Shown: piece by piece, positions 11,665 through 23,557 of the stretch
Layout of the letters: each line of letters begins with the position of its first letter
How positions within the stretch are numbered: position 1 is the first letter of the stretch
NCBI GenBank assembly: GCA_963989385.1
Contig: OZ022502.1
Coordinates: 7,036,501 to 7,100,500, forward strand
Source: Ctena decussata
Taxonomy: Eukaryota > Mollusca > Bivalvia > Lucinida > Lucinidae
Direction of reading: 5' to 3'
Length of the DNA: 64,000 nt
Program-made: the position numbers and the translations under genes
The notes under the pieces: generated by a model
What the model saw: the letters and a program-made list of their open reading frames with translations, nothing else
The model's database searches: none
What the model was told of the DNA's origin: nothing

Positions 11665-12005
11665 TCAGCCTCTTTCCCAACAGGTGTTGCAATATTCGTG
11701 ATTAGTGACGCGCTGCCTTTCAGCATATCCATTACAAATGCTTTGTCTCCAGATATCAGCTGTCTCCACACTCTTGTAGACTTTTCTTCAAGAGATAGTT
11801 TCATTCTCGTCAAAGAGAATGAATTGTCGACAATGTTTGCATCACTCCTATCCAGTTCCCCGACAGTAGCTTCCCCTCTTCTCAGCTGCTTACCGGACGA
11901 TTGTTCTTTTGGTGGGAGAGAGAAAAAGGTGGAGTCCCCGTATGCTGCTTCATACTCTTGTTGTCTACGATGCAGAATGACGTACTTTTCCGGATTTCTT
12001 AGAAT
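11665..12005 (-). CDS. SecA-like gene, exon 7
   Basis: Acceptor TCTTTTCAG, donor GGCTGA|GTGAGT. The exon starts in phase 0, matching exon 6, and ends in phase 2, matching exon 8. It encodes about 113 residues beginning ILRNPEKYVILHRRQQEYE, which directly continues the OTU-like helix of exon 6. A polar linker and a helical end (DKAFVMDMLKG) follow. The open frame extends upstream of the chosen acceptor, so the true start could lie up to about 95 bases further 5'. Confidence 0.75.
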
Positions 12006-12663
12006 CTGAAAAGACATCGTGAGCAAATCCCGAATCTCCATTCTTTTTTGTTGGCCTATTTGGATATTATCCCTTAATCCCTTTAACCGCCAAAAATGCA
12101 ATCAAATAAGATTATAACGTTTTCAAATATTCAAAAAATTGTTTCGTCCGAGTTTTATCATATTGAGAATTCAAGGAATAGAGAACAAACAGCGTAGGTC
12201 CAGATGAGCAGCTTTTCATGAGCCGCGTCATCTGGATCACCGTTGTTTGTAAATTCAACTATTCTCGTTTTGGTGCCTCAGAACGGTGAAATGGCTGTTA
12301 CATTTTCCACGTTTTTTTTAAATTAAGGTGATCTGATTTCTATGCCGTCTTTTTTCCTTTCTCATTAGGATATAGAAATCGCTTGTGTCAGTGCTTACTC
12401 ATTTCCTTCTCATCTACCCCAAAAGTCTCCCTGGAACGGGATCGAGATGTAAATATTACCAATACATCTGTAAAAGTAATAACAACACCTTCAGATTGGT
12501 AAGCACACCTGTTTCAGTTTTATACAAATATATCTGAAACAATTTGTCGTCAGCTGAATCAATGAATGAACATAAATGGCTTACATGCATCACGTTCTGC
12601 AATCAAGTATTTACCACCTTCATGAAATAAAAGAGCTGACAGACCCGTTCCATCATATATATT

Positions 12664-13275
12664 TGAGCCGTTCTCTGTGAAAACCGGGCTTACTGACATT
12701 ACGTAATAATGACGTTGTTTACGTTTGAAAAACGCCAAAATTGTTGATTTTTCGAACCTTTCTTTATTTCAATGAAAATACCTTAGTCGTTGAAATATCT
12801 TATAACACCTTTGAATTCAGACAAAAATCAGTTATAAATATGACGTATGTTGCCATGGTAACGCTTACTCTATGGTTACCCCGAAGCCCTGAAAACAGAT
12901 GGTATACCATAACAAAGACCTGTAATTTGTGAAACAACGTTGAATCATACAAATTATCATGTACAAGCTATCACATTCACTTTGAACAAGAGCAAACGCA
13001 CATTTTGTCCAAGGTATTTTGTCTGGCACGCCTCAAAAGCTCGTACGAACGGCCGTTATGACGTTGACGTCAAAACATACTTGCGCGACGTTAATAACGT
13101 CATAGAAAGTAACTGCTCTACCTGTTGATTCTAAAGCACATATCTTCGTAATAAATAATGGTAACCCTCTCAAATTTTCAGGAAACGCTAAGGGAAGCCA
13201 TTACTTTACAGTGATGTAGTTATCTAAATTTTAACTTCTATGTCATTAAGCCCGGTTTTTACAGAGACTGGCTCA
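12664..13275. mobile_element. TIR element with TGAGCC ends (~610 bp)
   Basis: The left end TGAGCCGTTCTCTGTGAAAA is mirrored at the right end, with about 35 bases in each arm. The interior holds several TGACGT words. No transposase is present. It sits in the intron between exons 6 and 7. Confidence 0.75.
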
Positions 13276-13556
13276 TTTAATAAAACTGGGCCCGGTTGTT
13301 TAAAGCAGTGTTAGCTTAACGAGGCCATTACACAGGATTCGTAAAGTCTTCAAAAGTGTGCTAATATTTTTGCTGAAAAAAAATGTGAGGAGATTTTGAA
13401 TGGCAAACGCTTCTCTCATATTTTTGATACAAAGTGACAGGGTTTTGCATTCAATACGCTTGGAAATTTAACGGCTTGTTTACTAACAACTTGATTAGTT
13501 TTGAACAACTGAGCCCTGGTCTCCTGCCCAAACATCACATTTTTGCTCTATTTTAC

Positions 13557-13782
13557 CTCATCTCCCACCTTTGATCTCAGAAAACCAGCTTTTTCCTTCA
13601 CATCTTCTGGACTTAACTCCGGATAAGTTGCCTTGGCGACTGCATAAAATAATGAATTGTCTTCACTAGTGTCGAGTTTGGTGAATGTTTTATCATCGTC
13701 GCTGACCAGATCAAAGCGCCCACTCCAGGGGCTATCCTTTCCCACAATGGTCTCTTTCATTTTGGTGAAGAAACCTTTCTCC
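13557..13782 (-). CDS. SecA-like gene, exon 6: OTU-like motif with Ser for Cys
   Basis: Acceptor TTTTTCCACAG, donor GATGAG|GTAAAA. Enters in phase 2 and leaves in phase 0. About 75 residues: a short helix, W-S-G-R-F-D-L, an Asp-rich turn, then SEDNSLFYAVAKATYPELS and a helix with LRSKVGDEV. The run D-x-S-L-F-Y-A-V-A followed by LR..V resembles the first motif of OTU-family cysteine peptidases, where the residue before L-F is the catalytic Cys. Here it is Ser. No clear partner His is visible further on, so any such domain is probably inactive or only structural. The OTU assignment rests on this short stretch. Confidence 0.7.
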
Positions 13783-13901
13783 CTGTGGAAAAATGATATT
13801 GGATGACAACACACATGTATAGCAAAAAGAAATTCCTTGTTTATTCGTTTGTGTATCTTGTCAGTCGAGATGTGAATTATTTGGTTTAAACAATATTTAT
13901 T

Positions 13902-14255
13902 TCACGAAGTTTTACATACAAATATACAGAATAAATAATCAGGATTTGGTTGGAAGCTCCAAGCTTGTAAAGACCATCTCCCCATGTGAATTATTTCGGA
14001 GTCAAGCTTCCGCACTATTGGATAAATGGGACTCATTGCAGTTTTCGCTGCATCAGATATCTCTTTTCTGATATCTGTTACTGTTGCCGGTGGCTCGGTG
14101 GTAGGTGGTGTTCGTGTATGTGAAGGGGGGGGGGGGGGGGGGGGGGGGCGGCTGTGCGTTTGGACGCGTGTGTTCTTTGATTCCCTTATGCAGCGTCTGA
14201 TACCTGATGTCTGTGGTTGCTCTGTCTCATAGACTGCGTCTGTTATTATGTGCAC
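13902..14255 (-). CDS. Possible alternative terminal exon
   Basis: An open frame of 117 codons reads through a Pro tract (complement of the poly-G run) into a helical stretch (DIRKEISDAAKTAMSPIYPI) and ends in TGA. AATAAA overlaps the region just past the stop. The reading looks more protein-like than chance after the Pro tract. A weak acceptor could open it in phase 1, which does not match the phase-2 donor of the exon upstream, so it is not in the main model. Confidence 0.25.
   Translation of the reverse strand: MHIITDAVYETEQPQTSGIRRCIRESKNTRVQTHSRPPPPPPPPSHTRTPPTTEPPATVTDIRKEISDAAKTAMSPIYPIVRKLDSEIIHMGRWSLQAWSFQPNPDYLFCIFVCKTS
14128..14150 (+). repeat. Poly-G tract
   Basis: Run of more than 20 G between 14126 and 14150, intronic in the SecA-like gene. 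Confidence 0.85.
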
Positions 14256-14387
14256 GGAAGGGGATGCGCATTGCCTTCCGATGAGAGTTTTTGCCCATCA
14301 GTTATTTTCCAAATTCTAATGTGGTGCACTATTATTGTCATTGTTTGACGGCTTTCTGTAAGTCTTTGACTTTTTGTACATTATTTA

Positions 14388-14575
14388 GCCCATTCCATTC
14401 GGGATACCACTTTATAGGGTATCTGAGCAAACGGTTTGGATCCAAACGTGGGGCTTGATCTGAGATCCAAACTGTTTGTTGCCTAGAAACCATTTCTCAG
14501 TTAGACCAATATTGTATGTTGATGCAGACAACAATTTCAGCATACGACAAAAATACCCAGCATGCAATGGGTTAG
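14388..14575 (-). mobile_element. Hairpin MITE, family C (copy 2)
   Basis: Reverse-orientation relative of the element at 7025-7250. It shares GGGTATTTTTGTCGT, the AATATTGGTCTAAC block and the inner arms around GATCCAAAC. Confidence 0.7.
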
Positions 14576-14715
14576 GATAGCCTCGCGGCCGTCCGTTGTG
14601 AAAGAACTGACATATTTGCTTTTTACTTGTTTTTCTTTGTGTCTATTTTATTTTCCTTTCCCGTTTGGTGTTTTTGGGACAGGATGTGGAATTCGATTGT
14701 ATCGGTTTCAGACCC

Positions 14716-14838
14716 GGAGGTTATAAAACTTGAATACATTCTCAAACTCAAAATAAAGCACACTGATTGGCTGCTTCGAAGCAGTCAATCAGTGCTTTAT
14801 TTTGAGTTTGAGATTATTTTCAAGTTTTATATCCTCGA
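14716..14838 (+). mobile_element. Foldback MITE, family B, copy 2
   Basis: GGAGGTTATAAAACTTGA at one end and its complement at the other. The inner arms CACTGATTGGCTGCTTC are joined almost without a loop. Confidence 0.85.
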
Positions 14839-15320
14839 ACCCTGATCATTGCCTTCCCATCTATTTTGGAATTTAGCGAAGATAAGTGCTTGAACAATAA
14901 TGATAACATCACAACTGATACAAATATGCTTTCCTAGATGAAGAGTGCTTTGAGAGCGGAATGTGGGATTTGATTGTATTAATTCTTGATCATTGCCTAT
15001 CTTTTTACTTTCCATAGCGGAGTCCACTCTCACAGAAAAAATGCTCCATTTTTTCTATTCAGGATTGGACCCCCCCCCCCCCCCCGAGGAGGGAGGCAAA
15101 ACAAAAATGACAATGACAGTGTTGTCTCCTCTGATAGTGTACTCGTTCACCTTAAGAATGCTTTTGTGCGATCCTTTCGCCAGGTGTAATAGGCACAGTT
15201 ATAATTTATCCTCAGAATTGAGGCGTATGATATAAACGTCAAGAAACAATTTGCTATGAGATGAAGCGAGAAATAATCACAATCATAGGTCCGAACACAT
15301 AAACCATAGGAACATTGACT

Positions 15321-15558
15321 TGAGCCGCGACACGAGAAAACCAACAATGTGGCTGTGCACTCAGAGCAGACTCAGATCAGTCTGGGCATTCGCCTAGTCT
15401 GAGCAGAGTCTTCCCTACGTGCTTAAAGGGTAGCTAAGGGTCTAAGCTACCCCCATGTGGACAGTGAAGACTCTGATCAGACTGGGCGGATGCCCAGGCT
15501 GATCTGAGTCTGCGCTGGGCGCACAACCACATTGTTGGTTTTGTCGTGTCACGGCTCA
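15321..15558. mobile_element. Full-length MITE, TGAGCCGCGACACGAG family
   Basis: Terminal inverted repeats begin TGAGCCGCGACACGAGAAAA, and the arms extend over most of the element. The centre is GGTAGCTAAGGGTCTAAGCT. It has no coding capacity. Confidence 0.85.
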
Positions 15559-15787
15559 TTTAGAAACACAGGCATGGACCCCAAAAAAAGAAGTGTGATC
15601 AGGAAGCATCATATGTCTATTATAGTACACCCTCCATGTCTATATGTATCTGATGGACCAGTTAGTAAAAATGAAAGTCCGGTAGCTGAAAGCCATGCTA
15701 TGATTTGGTAACTAAGAGCTATATTATAAAAAAAATAATAAAAGCCAAATTTCATAGAAGAAAGAGATATATAATTATAAACAGTAC

Positions 15788-18155
15788 CCTTCCGTCTGCA
15801 CATCTTCTCTAACGACACGCAGTTTAATCGTTCCTTGTGAAGTATCAGATCCCCTGAAGGCAACAGATGAAAGCTCTGTCCCGTCTCTATCCACAGTCTG
15901 TATTTCCAACCCTTTACCGCCAAGCTGTCCACTGGCGGCCATCGCCTTTAGCTCAACTATGGATGGCGCTTGCCCAGAGTCCTCAATCTTCTCAACTCGC
16001 AAAGTCAAAGTACTGAGATCTTGCTCAGAAACCGGTTGTGTTGATGTTCTCTGGATTTCACTCTCCATTTTCTGATTATGATAAGATTCTTGTTGCTTTT
16101 GGAAAAAGTAGTTTGTCTCATAGCGTCCGACAGTCTTTTTTATTGCACCAGAGACTGAATTGTTCAATTTCGATCTCGCAAAGTCTGTTAAAAATGAATT
16201 CAGGTTTGAATCACATGCGTCTGTAAATGCTGACGCAACCTTTTCCGTTAATGTCTTGAATAGCTTTTCTTTCATGTTAAGCACAGTCGAAAAATTTGAT
16301 CTCGCATCTGACTTGTATTTGGGTGCCTCTCCATCTCTGAGAAGAGTTTCTATATCTTCAGTAAACTCAGGCACTACATTCTCCTTCATTACCTTCTGAG
16401 TTGGAATGTTTTGAATCATTGTCACAAATTTAGCCGTGTGGGCGCCAACTTCAGTAGCTATTGTTGCAGCTGTAAAAAGTTTTCCTGATGCATCCATTGC
16501 CCCAAGAATTCCTTCCATTTCATCTTTGACATCTTTTAAGCGAGAAAACACTTCATTAATTACCGCATTGTCTGTTGTCAGTTCTGGAACAACTCTCTCA
16601 CAGATATCCTTAATCTGTGTGTGAATAATCGTCTCATTGGATGATGGTATTTGGTAAGCATATGGATTTTCTGCGTTTAGGGTAGTATCTGGAACTCCAA
16701 AGCAAACAATCAGCTTCATAAGGCAGTTATTCATTTCCGCAGACTCTCGAAGCCCTTTTCCAACTTCGCTAGTAAATCTTTCTGATAAAAGCTTTTCAAA
16801 CAATGCCTCTGTCCCTTTGCTTATCCCAACATTTAGACCTTTCATTACACCTTGAGTCACTACCTCTTGCAGTGCAAACTTCCCTCTCCTTCTTTCATGG
16901 CTGCCTTTGCCACCTCACTAGACGTCAGTGTAACGACAGATTGCTTCAGTGATTCTTTGCTTAGCGCACCTGCCGCAGAGGTCAATGCTGTTTTTGCTGA
17001 TGTCCACGTTGTCTTGACAGCTCTCATGCAGTCATCTGCAACAGAAGATAGACTCTTTGCACCTGTAAGCAAACCTTTTACACCCTTAGCAACAGCGCAT
17101 GCAGCATCTTTGATTTTACTAAATCCTGCGCTTATCAACGACATGCCAATGCTGATTGCTTTAGAAATCGCCCATTCTGCCCAGTCAAACGTGCCTGTAA
17201 TCATTCCTTCAATGCCTGCAATGATATCTGAGACTCCTTCTGATATGAGTCCTAGACCAATCTGACTGGCTGCTCCAAAGCTACAAGCACAGACAAGAAT
17301 ACCAGCAAAGACCTGCAAAACACCAATGATCGCACAGATTAAAGCATCAATGCAGAACCTTGGCTTCTTCTTAACCTCGTATACGACTTGCAGACCTTCA
17401 TTGAACAGCTCTTGTAACTCGTTGGCCTCAAGATGACTTGGCTTCTCTATCAAAGCAAATATGCCTTTCTCTTCTGTAATTGCGTCTTCACCTGCATCCT
17501 TTAATTCTTCTAACTTCTTAATAGCCTTGTCTATATAATCAAGCCACATCTTGAAAAAGCTATTTCTTATCTCAAGCTGACGTTTAAAGTTTGTTTCACC
17601 TTGGTTATGTGGTTCAAATTTTCCATTTGCTGAAGAAATATGACAAGCCATCATTGTATTTGCATTTTCAGCAACATGGACATCAATGCACTTCATAGTC
17701 TCTTTCAACAAATTAATTGCCTCATCCATGTATCCATCTTTCCCCATGTTTATAACTATGTAAGCTTTGTTATATATAGCAATGGCTTTGTATGAGTTGT
17801 CTGCATCTATCCCTTTATTCCATGCTGCTAAAGTGCCACAGTCCCTACTGTGATTTGCTTCGTGCAAGTACATGCGTCCCAAAGCCTGTCTAGTATGATC
17901 GTAGAAATTTGCTGAAATTCCTTGAACAAGCTCTGACTGCCTCTGGTCAAGAACAGATCCTAGATCTTGCAACAGCTGGTTGATATCTTCATTACTTTCA
18001 ACGCGATGCTCATTTAGAATAAGCCACTGTGCCCAAGTTTCTTTAAATGCGTTTTGTGCAGGTTTGCAGTCCATTCTGTCCGTGTTATTAAGTAATTCTA
18101 AGAGAATCGGCACATCACGGACTATCATCGAACCCCAGTCTTGCTTTTCAAGACC
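15788..18155 (-). CDS. SecA-like gene, exon 5: helical and hydrophobic region (with frameshift)
   Basis: Acceptor TTGCTATTTCAG (phase 0), donor GAAGG|GTACTG (phase 2). It is read in two frames: 18155 to about 16863, then from about 16866 down to 15788. About 790 residues. The first 200 are helical, with a TPR-like pair of helices (AIAIYNKAYIVINMGKDGYM). Next is a long Gly/Ala/Ile-rich hydrophobic stretch that starts at ALICAIIGVLQVFAGILVCA, able to form several membrane-inserting helices. After it come amphipathic helices and a short beta-like end (GTIKLRVVRED). The hydrophobic stretch resembles the pore or membrane-insertion part of large bacterial or endosymbiont effector proteins; this is an impression from composition. 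Near 16862 the first frame hits TAG. A one-base deletion, or a 53-base mini-intron at 16918-16866 (GTGAGG to GCAAG), would both restore the second frame. Confidence 0.75.
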
Positions 18156-18989
18156 CTGAAATAGCAAATGATGTATTTTAGTTCATATTATTGTATAAAT
18201 ATCGGTGTCACACGATCTTAACTGGCATGTTTTAACGATTCATATGGCTTTGCGACTTTTCGTATCCAAGTTGCAGGGCAATACTCCGTCAATACAGAAA
18301 CAAGTGATAAGTTTGCAGTTGTAGCTATTGATAATGAATTATACAGATTCGACTCGGATATTGTAAAAGTGGACAAGCAGACGACAATGAGTGAAAAATT
18401 AGGTGAAAATTAGGTGAAAACAATTTCGACTTGTGAGCTGCTGCTAGAGGTTGGACAAAAAATTATGAAAGCTGACAATGGCCTGAAACGCAGATTTTAA
18501 TAGAAATGCATAGTGCATGTAGGAATCAGCAAGGTAATGGAAATGAGTTTAACAAAAAAAGTGCCCAAATATTTTATTTTTTTATTTATAGCATTTTGGT
18601 TGAATTTATGCAATGATAACGACAAAAAATTGTTTTTTTTTTTTTTCACTACAATAACATTTGGCAGCTCCCTCGGGGGCTAATGAAAACCTCGGCCTTT
18701 ACCTCGGCTTTTCAACAGCTGCTCGGGACCTGGCAAATTTTAATGCATGAAAAACCATGTTTGATCCCTATATTAATATTTGCTGTGACTACCGAAAAAA
18801 TCCGTAAAAACTGAAACACATCAGTTTCAATGTCCACTTAATTTGCACGTTGATATATGAGTCAAGCACATTATTTAAAATATATGTGTTTCATTGGTTA
18901 TAGTTCAGCTCCTGAATGCTACAAAGGTTTTTTTTTTACTTATGTCTATTTTCACATTTATTGGAGAAAAAAACACACCAACAGCCTAC

Positions 18990-21900
18990 CTCGTACAGAC
19001 TAGTGATGGAAGACAGTCTCTGGCAGAACAACCCAAATAGTTTCTCTCGGATGTCAATTGTCAGCAGTTCATCGGTTTCCATATTGATAATCCTCTCTTT
19101 CTCATAATCTTCTCTCAGCTGCCTCATCATATCTACACCCTGCCCTTGGTAAGCGCGTGACAAACTGTGGTAGTTCAGCACCATTTGTGCAATTCCTGGT
19201 TGACCCTTGCGCGCGGTACGACCAAATATTTGCTTTTCCACTCTTCTGTTTGATGGAAAGTGTGTGAGCAAAACGAACAATCCACCACTTTCATTTACTT
19301 CTTCAGTCACTGACACGTCAGTCCCTCTACCGCCTAGATTGGTTGCTATGATAACATGTCCTGGTCCAAAGTCCATTCCTTCAATAGTGTGTTTGTCACT
19401 TCTTGTGTACATAGTTATCTTGTCTGGACTGCTAACAACATTTCCCAATGCTTTTTGCAATTTTAAAGATGTTTTCATATCCTCACATACAACTAAAGCA
19501 GCCTGACCTTTCCACCAGCCCTTAGCTGAAATTGCTAATTTCGTCTTCTGACAAATACAATCCAACCAAACGCTTTCACCACCTTCTACCTGAATCACAG
19601 GCAATTCCACGAGTTTCTTGTGTTTGTGTGTTGGAATAGGGTAGCATGACACTTTGAAATGTTTGGCAAGAAAGGCGCAGTCAGACTCGTCTCCCAGTGT
19701 CCCAGAAACCCCATACACTCCAGAACCGTTGGCATACCTCTTAAAGTAATGGAAATTTGACAAGTAATTTGTGACTGTCGACAATGGGGTCAGTGCAAGC
19801 TGATGTTTCATTTCTAAAAACTGTTGAAGTCCATCACTCCATCTTTTGTTCTTTTCCAATACTCCGCTGGCTTTGAAATCGACAGGAATAATGCAGTCGA
19901 AATGATGTGCAGGAGACTCTGTATAATTATTAGCAGACGACCTGTCAATCGTATATTCCCGACCTTTGGTCATAAGTATCGCCTTAAGAGCATTTTTGAT
20001 GAAGATTTTCAGGCGATTTTGAACATACGGTTTCAGAAACTGAGGAATGTAAATGACACCGTCGCTATCTTTGTTGTCCTTTGTCGGCATTGTGTGCTCA
20101 TGAGAAAATCTAATTTTCTCTTCCATTGCTTTCTTCACAAATTCAGTCATTTCATCTTCAGTTAGAAGCTCACACGCCAAGCCTTTTTCTAGAAGAAGCA
20201 TTTTAACCTTTCCTTCCTTTGTACCCTTAGGTCCAAATAATTCAGCTCCACCCGATTTTATTCTATAACATTCAAAAGCAACTCCATCCAGAGCCGTCTC
20301 TAGGACCGTTAAAAGGTCACGGGCCTCCGGAACATCGATTTTGCCCATTATTTTGTCAATTAAATTCTGAGCATGTTCTTTAGTTGTATCAGCTGCTGTA
20401 CCTTTAGCAATGAGCGCTTCATAGAGAGTCAAATTTTTAAAGTCTGTGGCTGTCATGTAGCCTAGATTTAGAGCTGGTTTCAAAACTTCCCAAGCATTGA
20501 AGTTCTCGTTAGTTTCAGATCCAACCAGAGCACTTACAGCAGCTTTGTGAAAATGCTGAACACTAGTGAACCAAAGCATCTCGCCAGAGTCTGCGTCATC
20601 AACTGGTCGACAGCCACAGACCATGTTCCAGATTGAAGCAAGAACTTGCTCTACATGTCTCATGCCGCTTGAAGCATGAGATAAAAAAGTGACTTGTACC
20701 CCATTGTCTAGTGTCATATAATCAACCTCATCGACAATAACGGCATCAAATCCTCGATCTCCTCTTATGTTTTTCTTTTCAAACTCTTGTCTTAGAGTAT
20801 CTGCTGCAAAGTTTCCCACAGTTCCATAGACTATATCTGCCTTATATGCAGATGCAAGTAGCGCGTCCATTTCATCCGGAGTTTTGCATTTGGACAACCC
20901 TATTGGAAAAGCAGCTCTAGCTGTCAACCCAAATTTGGCAAAATAGCCACTCCATTCTTCTGTGTCACGAATTGCCAACATTGGAGAACTGGTCACAATA
21001 TCAACTGTGCTTCCTCTAAGGGCCAGTATCACTGCCAGCATGGCAACGATACAAGACTTGCCCTCTCCAGTACTGATTTCTAGAAGACAGCCATTCAAAT
21101 CAGATTTCTTGGATACAAGAAGAGTCACTAGTGATACAAGCTGTGTCACTCTTGGATAGTATTGCATTTCTTGTTTTACCCCTATACATAAACCTATTAG
21201 AATCCTGCCGAACTGATCAACATTCATATTGCCGAAATCGATCCCTTTTAAAGTGTGGATACCATTTTCAATTTGGTCAGAGATGTCTAAGCCGTCACAT
21301 CTTGGCAACTCTGCTATGATATACTCAACAACCTCCTGGACCTTTTTCAAGATATTTTCAGGCACTCTGTTTTGTCTCATCTCGTTTATAACCGTTATCA
21401 AAGGTTTACCTTCTTCGTCCGCGATAAACTCTTGTAAGACCGTCATTCTGTCGTCGTTCTTCACAGCTGTTAAAGCCATACTAACATTTAGTCTGTATGT
21501 ACGAACTGTATGAAGAAACAAAGTGAAATCCTCTTGTGCAATCTCAGACGTATGCATCAACAAAATTATCGCTTCCAAGGGTGTCCAAATATTATTGAAG
21601 ACTATCAGCTCGATGTATTCTTTGTTGACTTGTGAAAGACCAGCAAATGCATCCAGACAACTTCCCATGAGATGGATGGAGAGTGATCTGTTGCGATCTT
21701 TAAGTGCAGCCATTAGTCGTATCATGAGAGAGTGCTTTTCGTGTACAACAACGTCTTTACTAATCTCTTTTATAAGATTTACGCCTTCATCTTTCAGGAT
21801 AACCCGCAGTAGAGCTTCCACTATTTCCAGTTTATCCGTCAGTGAACAGGTATTAAACTGTGTAGCTTCATCAAAGCTACTGTGAAACCAAATGTTCAGG

Positions 21901-22046
21901 TCTGCCTCGGCACAATAGCGACCTATAAGCTGGTCGAACAACATCTTTATTCTCTCACCAATATCAGAAATAGGTGACCTGGAACTTTGAATCTGGACAT
22001 TGTACGTTTTCAGAAGCTTTTGAAAGTTCTCAGTTACAATTTTGGC
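18990..22046 (-). CDS. SecA-like gene, exon 4: SecA-family translocase ATPase core
   Basis: One uninterrupted 1,019-residue exon (acceptor GTTTCAG, donor TACGAG|GTAGGC, phase 0 at both ends). It carries the SecA set of motifs in order. Residue positions are counted from the exon start: Walker A STGEGKS (~325-331), IVTSSPMLAIRDTEEW (equivalent of SecA's VN.YLA.RD.EWM), DIVYGTVGNF (~404), DEAD-box-type VDEVDYM (~438), RWSDGLQQFLEMK (~735, matching SecA's RRWSDGLHQ.IE.K), VSGTLGDE (~780), ATNLGGRGTD (~901-910) and QIFGRTARKGQPG (~939). In bacteria and plastids SecA drives preproteins through SecY. Here all catalytic motifs look intact, but about 320 novel helical residues precede Walker A, and the usual C-terminal zinc site is absent. 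It is flanked by animal-type introns, so it is nuclear and not contamination. The substrate is unknown. Confidence 0.92.
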
Positions 22047-22136
22047 CTGAAACAATCAGAAATATTTAAGGACTGTATGCGGTCGAAGCTTTGTTAAGCA
22101 AACAGCTGATTGAGAGGAAAAAAACTTTCTTGCTTA

Positions 22137-22640
22137 AAGGCCCCATTGCTCTATCAGCATGAAAATTTGTATCATGAGGTATCGCTGCAAGCTTCTCACT
22201 ATAGCTTCGTCATTGTAAATGACCGTGATTCGCCAGCTTAAAAGAAATAAAACGTCCTTGAGTTTCGCATAAAAACATTTTGAAATCTTATTTGGGTCAT
22301 TTTAGTTGGCAACTAAAATGACCTACTTTCGATTTCATTAAGTTATATTAAATGGTAAAAATACAACGTACAGGAGTGGAGTCCCAATCACTATCCCGCC
22401 TTTGTTTATATAGCGTTGCTAGAAGGGAAACCAGAGCAGGAAATTCTGTTTTGTAGAGCGATTTGTTATCTTTCAAAAACTTGTTTTCTCTCCTTTTTGC
22501 CAGTTATATGACTCAGTATATGCACATCAACTCACATTTTATTACCAAAAGTGAATGTTGAACCGCTTTTTACAATGATTTGAATTTAGACCTTTTTACC
22601 ACTTATAGGACAATGGAGACTTTAATACAGGTGTTTGGTT
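22137..22640. repeat. Long intronic direct repeat, copy 1
   Basis: Aligns by eye with 24299-24800 (shared blocks GAGGTATCGCTGCAAGCTTC, GACCTACTTTCGATTTCAT and CAGTATATGCACATCAAC). The two copies sit on either side of exon 3. Confidence 0.8.
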
Positions 22641-22964
22641 AAAAAAAGGCGAACTTATACTTCAAAGAGTTAATACAAAATGTTGTGCAGCCAGTATCAA
22701 AGATACTCTACTAATCAATTGTTTCACATAATATAAACTAAGGACTAAGGAAGGGCATTTCTTGATGATGCTATACATTTTCTATGAGAAAGAGACAGTC
22801 GCCACCAAAGGGAAGTGAGAGAATGTTAAGACAGCGAAAGGAGAGGGATGGACTCCGTCTTTCACCCACTAACACCCACTGCCCTACTGCTACAAGGTTA
22901 CCTATACCGCATTAGCGCAATATTGTAATAAAAATCGATTAAACCAGACATATACAGTAATATT

Positions 22965-23402
22965 TACACTTGCCACTGACTTTTCATAGGTGAACCCATT
23001 AGAGCAACTAGCTTCATACACCGATGAAGGACAATTGACCATGTGACGTTGTCGTCAAGCGACGTCGTATGTAAACAAACGTCTTGATTGGTTCTTGTAA
23101 CGTTCGATTGACGCCACGTTATGGCGACGGCTGTTTAACGTCATGGCTGAACACGTCGTTACTAACTTTTCTTCGACCCATATTTTGCCTTTTCTGCACC
23201 AAATTACCACGAAAACGGCACAGAGAGGTTCACAAATAAAGTGTAAATATAAGAATATAAATTTGATTTTTCGGCGTTCATCGTGTGAAGAAGCCAGTGG
23301 GCGGAGCTAAAATTCTACAAGAAGCGCTTCGCGCTTCATGGAATTTTAGCTCCGCCCACTGGCTTCATCACACGATGAACGCTGAAAAATCAAATTTCAA
23401 TT
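22965..23402 (+). mobile_element. Non-autonomous element D (copy 1), CRE-rich with hairpin end
   Basis: About 440 bases homologous to 41199-41636 over their whole length. The left part carries several TGACGT/GACGTC words. The right part is a near-perfect hairpin around AGAAGCGCTTCGCGCTTC whose arms contain GTGGGCGGAGCTAAAATTC. No open frame of note. Confidence 0.8.
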
Positions 23403-23557
23403 CTTAATTAACACAATATAAAAAATGATGTTGTTTTGATAATATAATTTTGATATTTAAAACAAGCTTATACTTGTGTTTGGATAATAATGAACGAGGT
23501 ACCAATCACTAGTTGTGCTCACACACCAAATAGTTGGTAGAATATTGCTGATTCATA

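Noticed and set aside
16038..17265. Plus-strand open frames opposite exon 5
   Set aside because: Shadows of the minus-strand coding exon.
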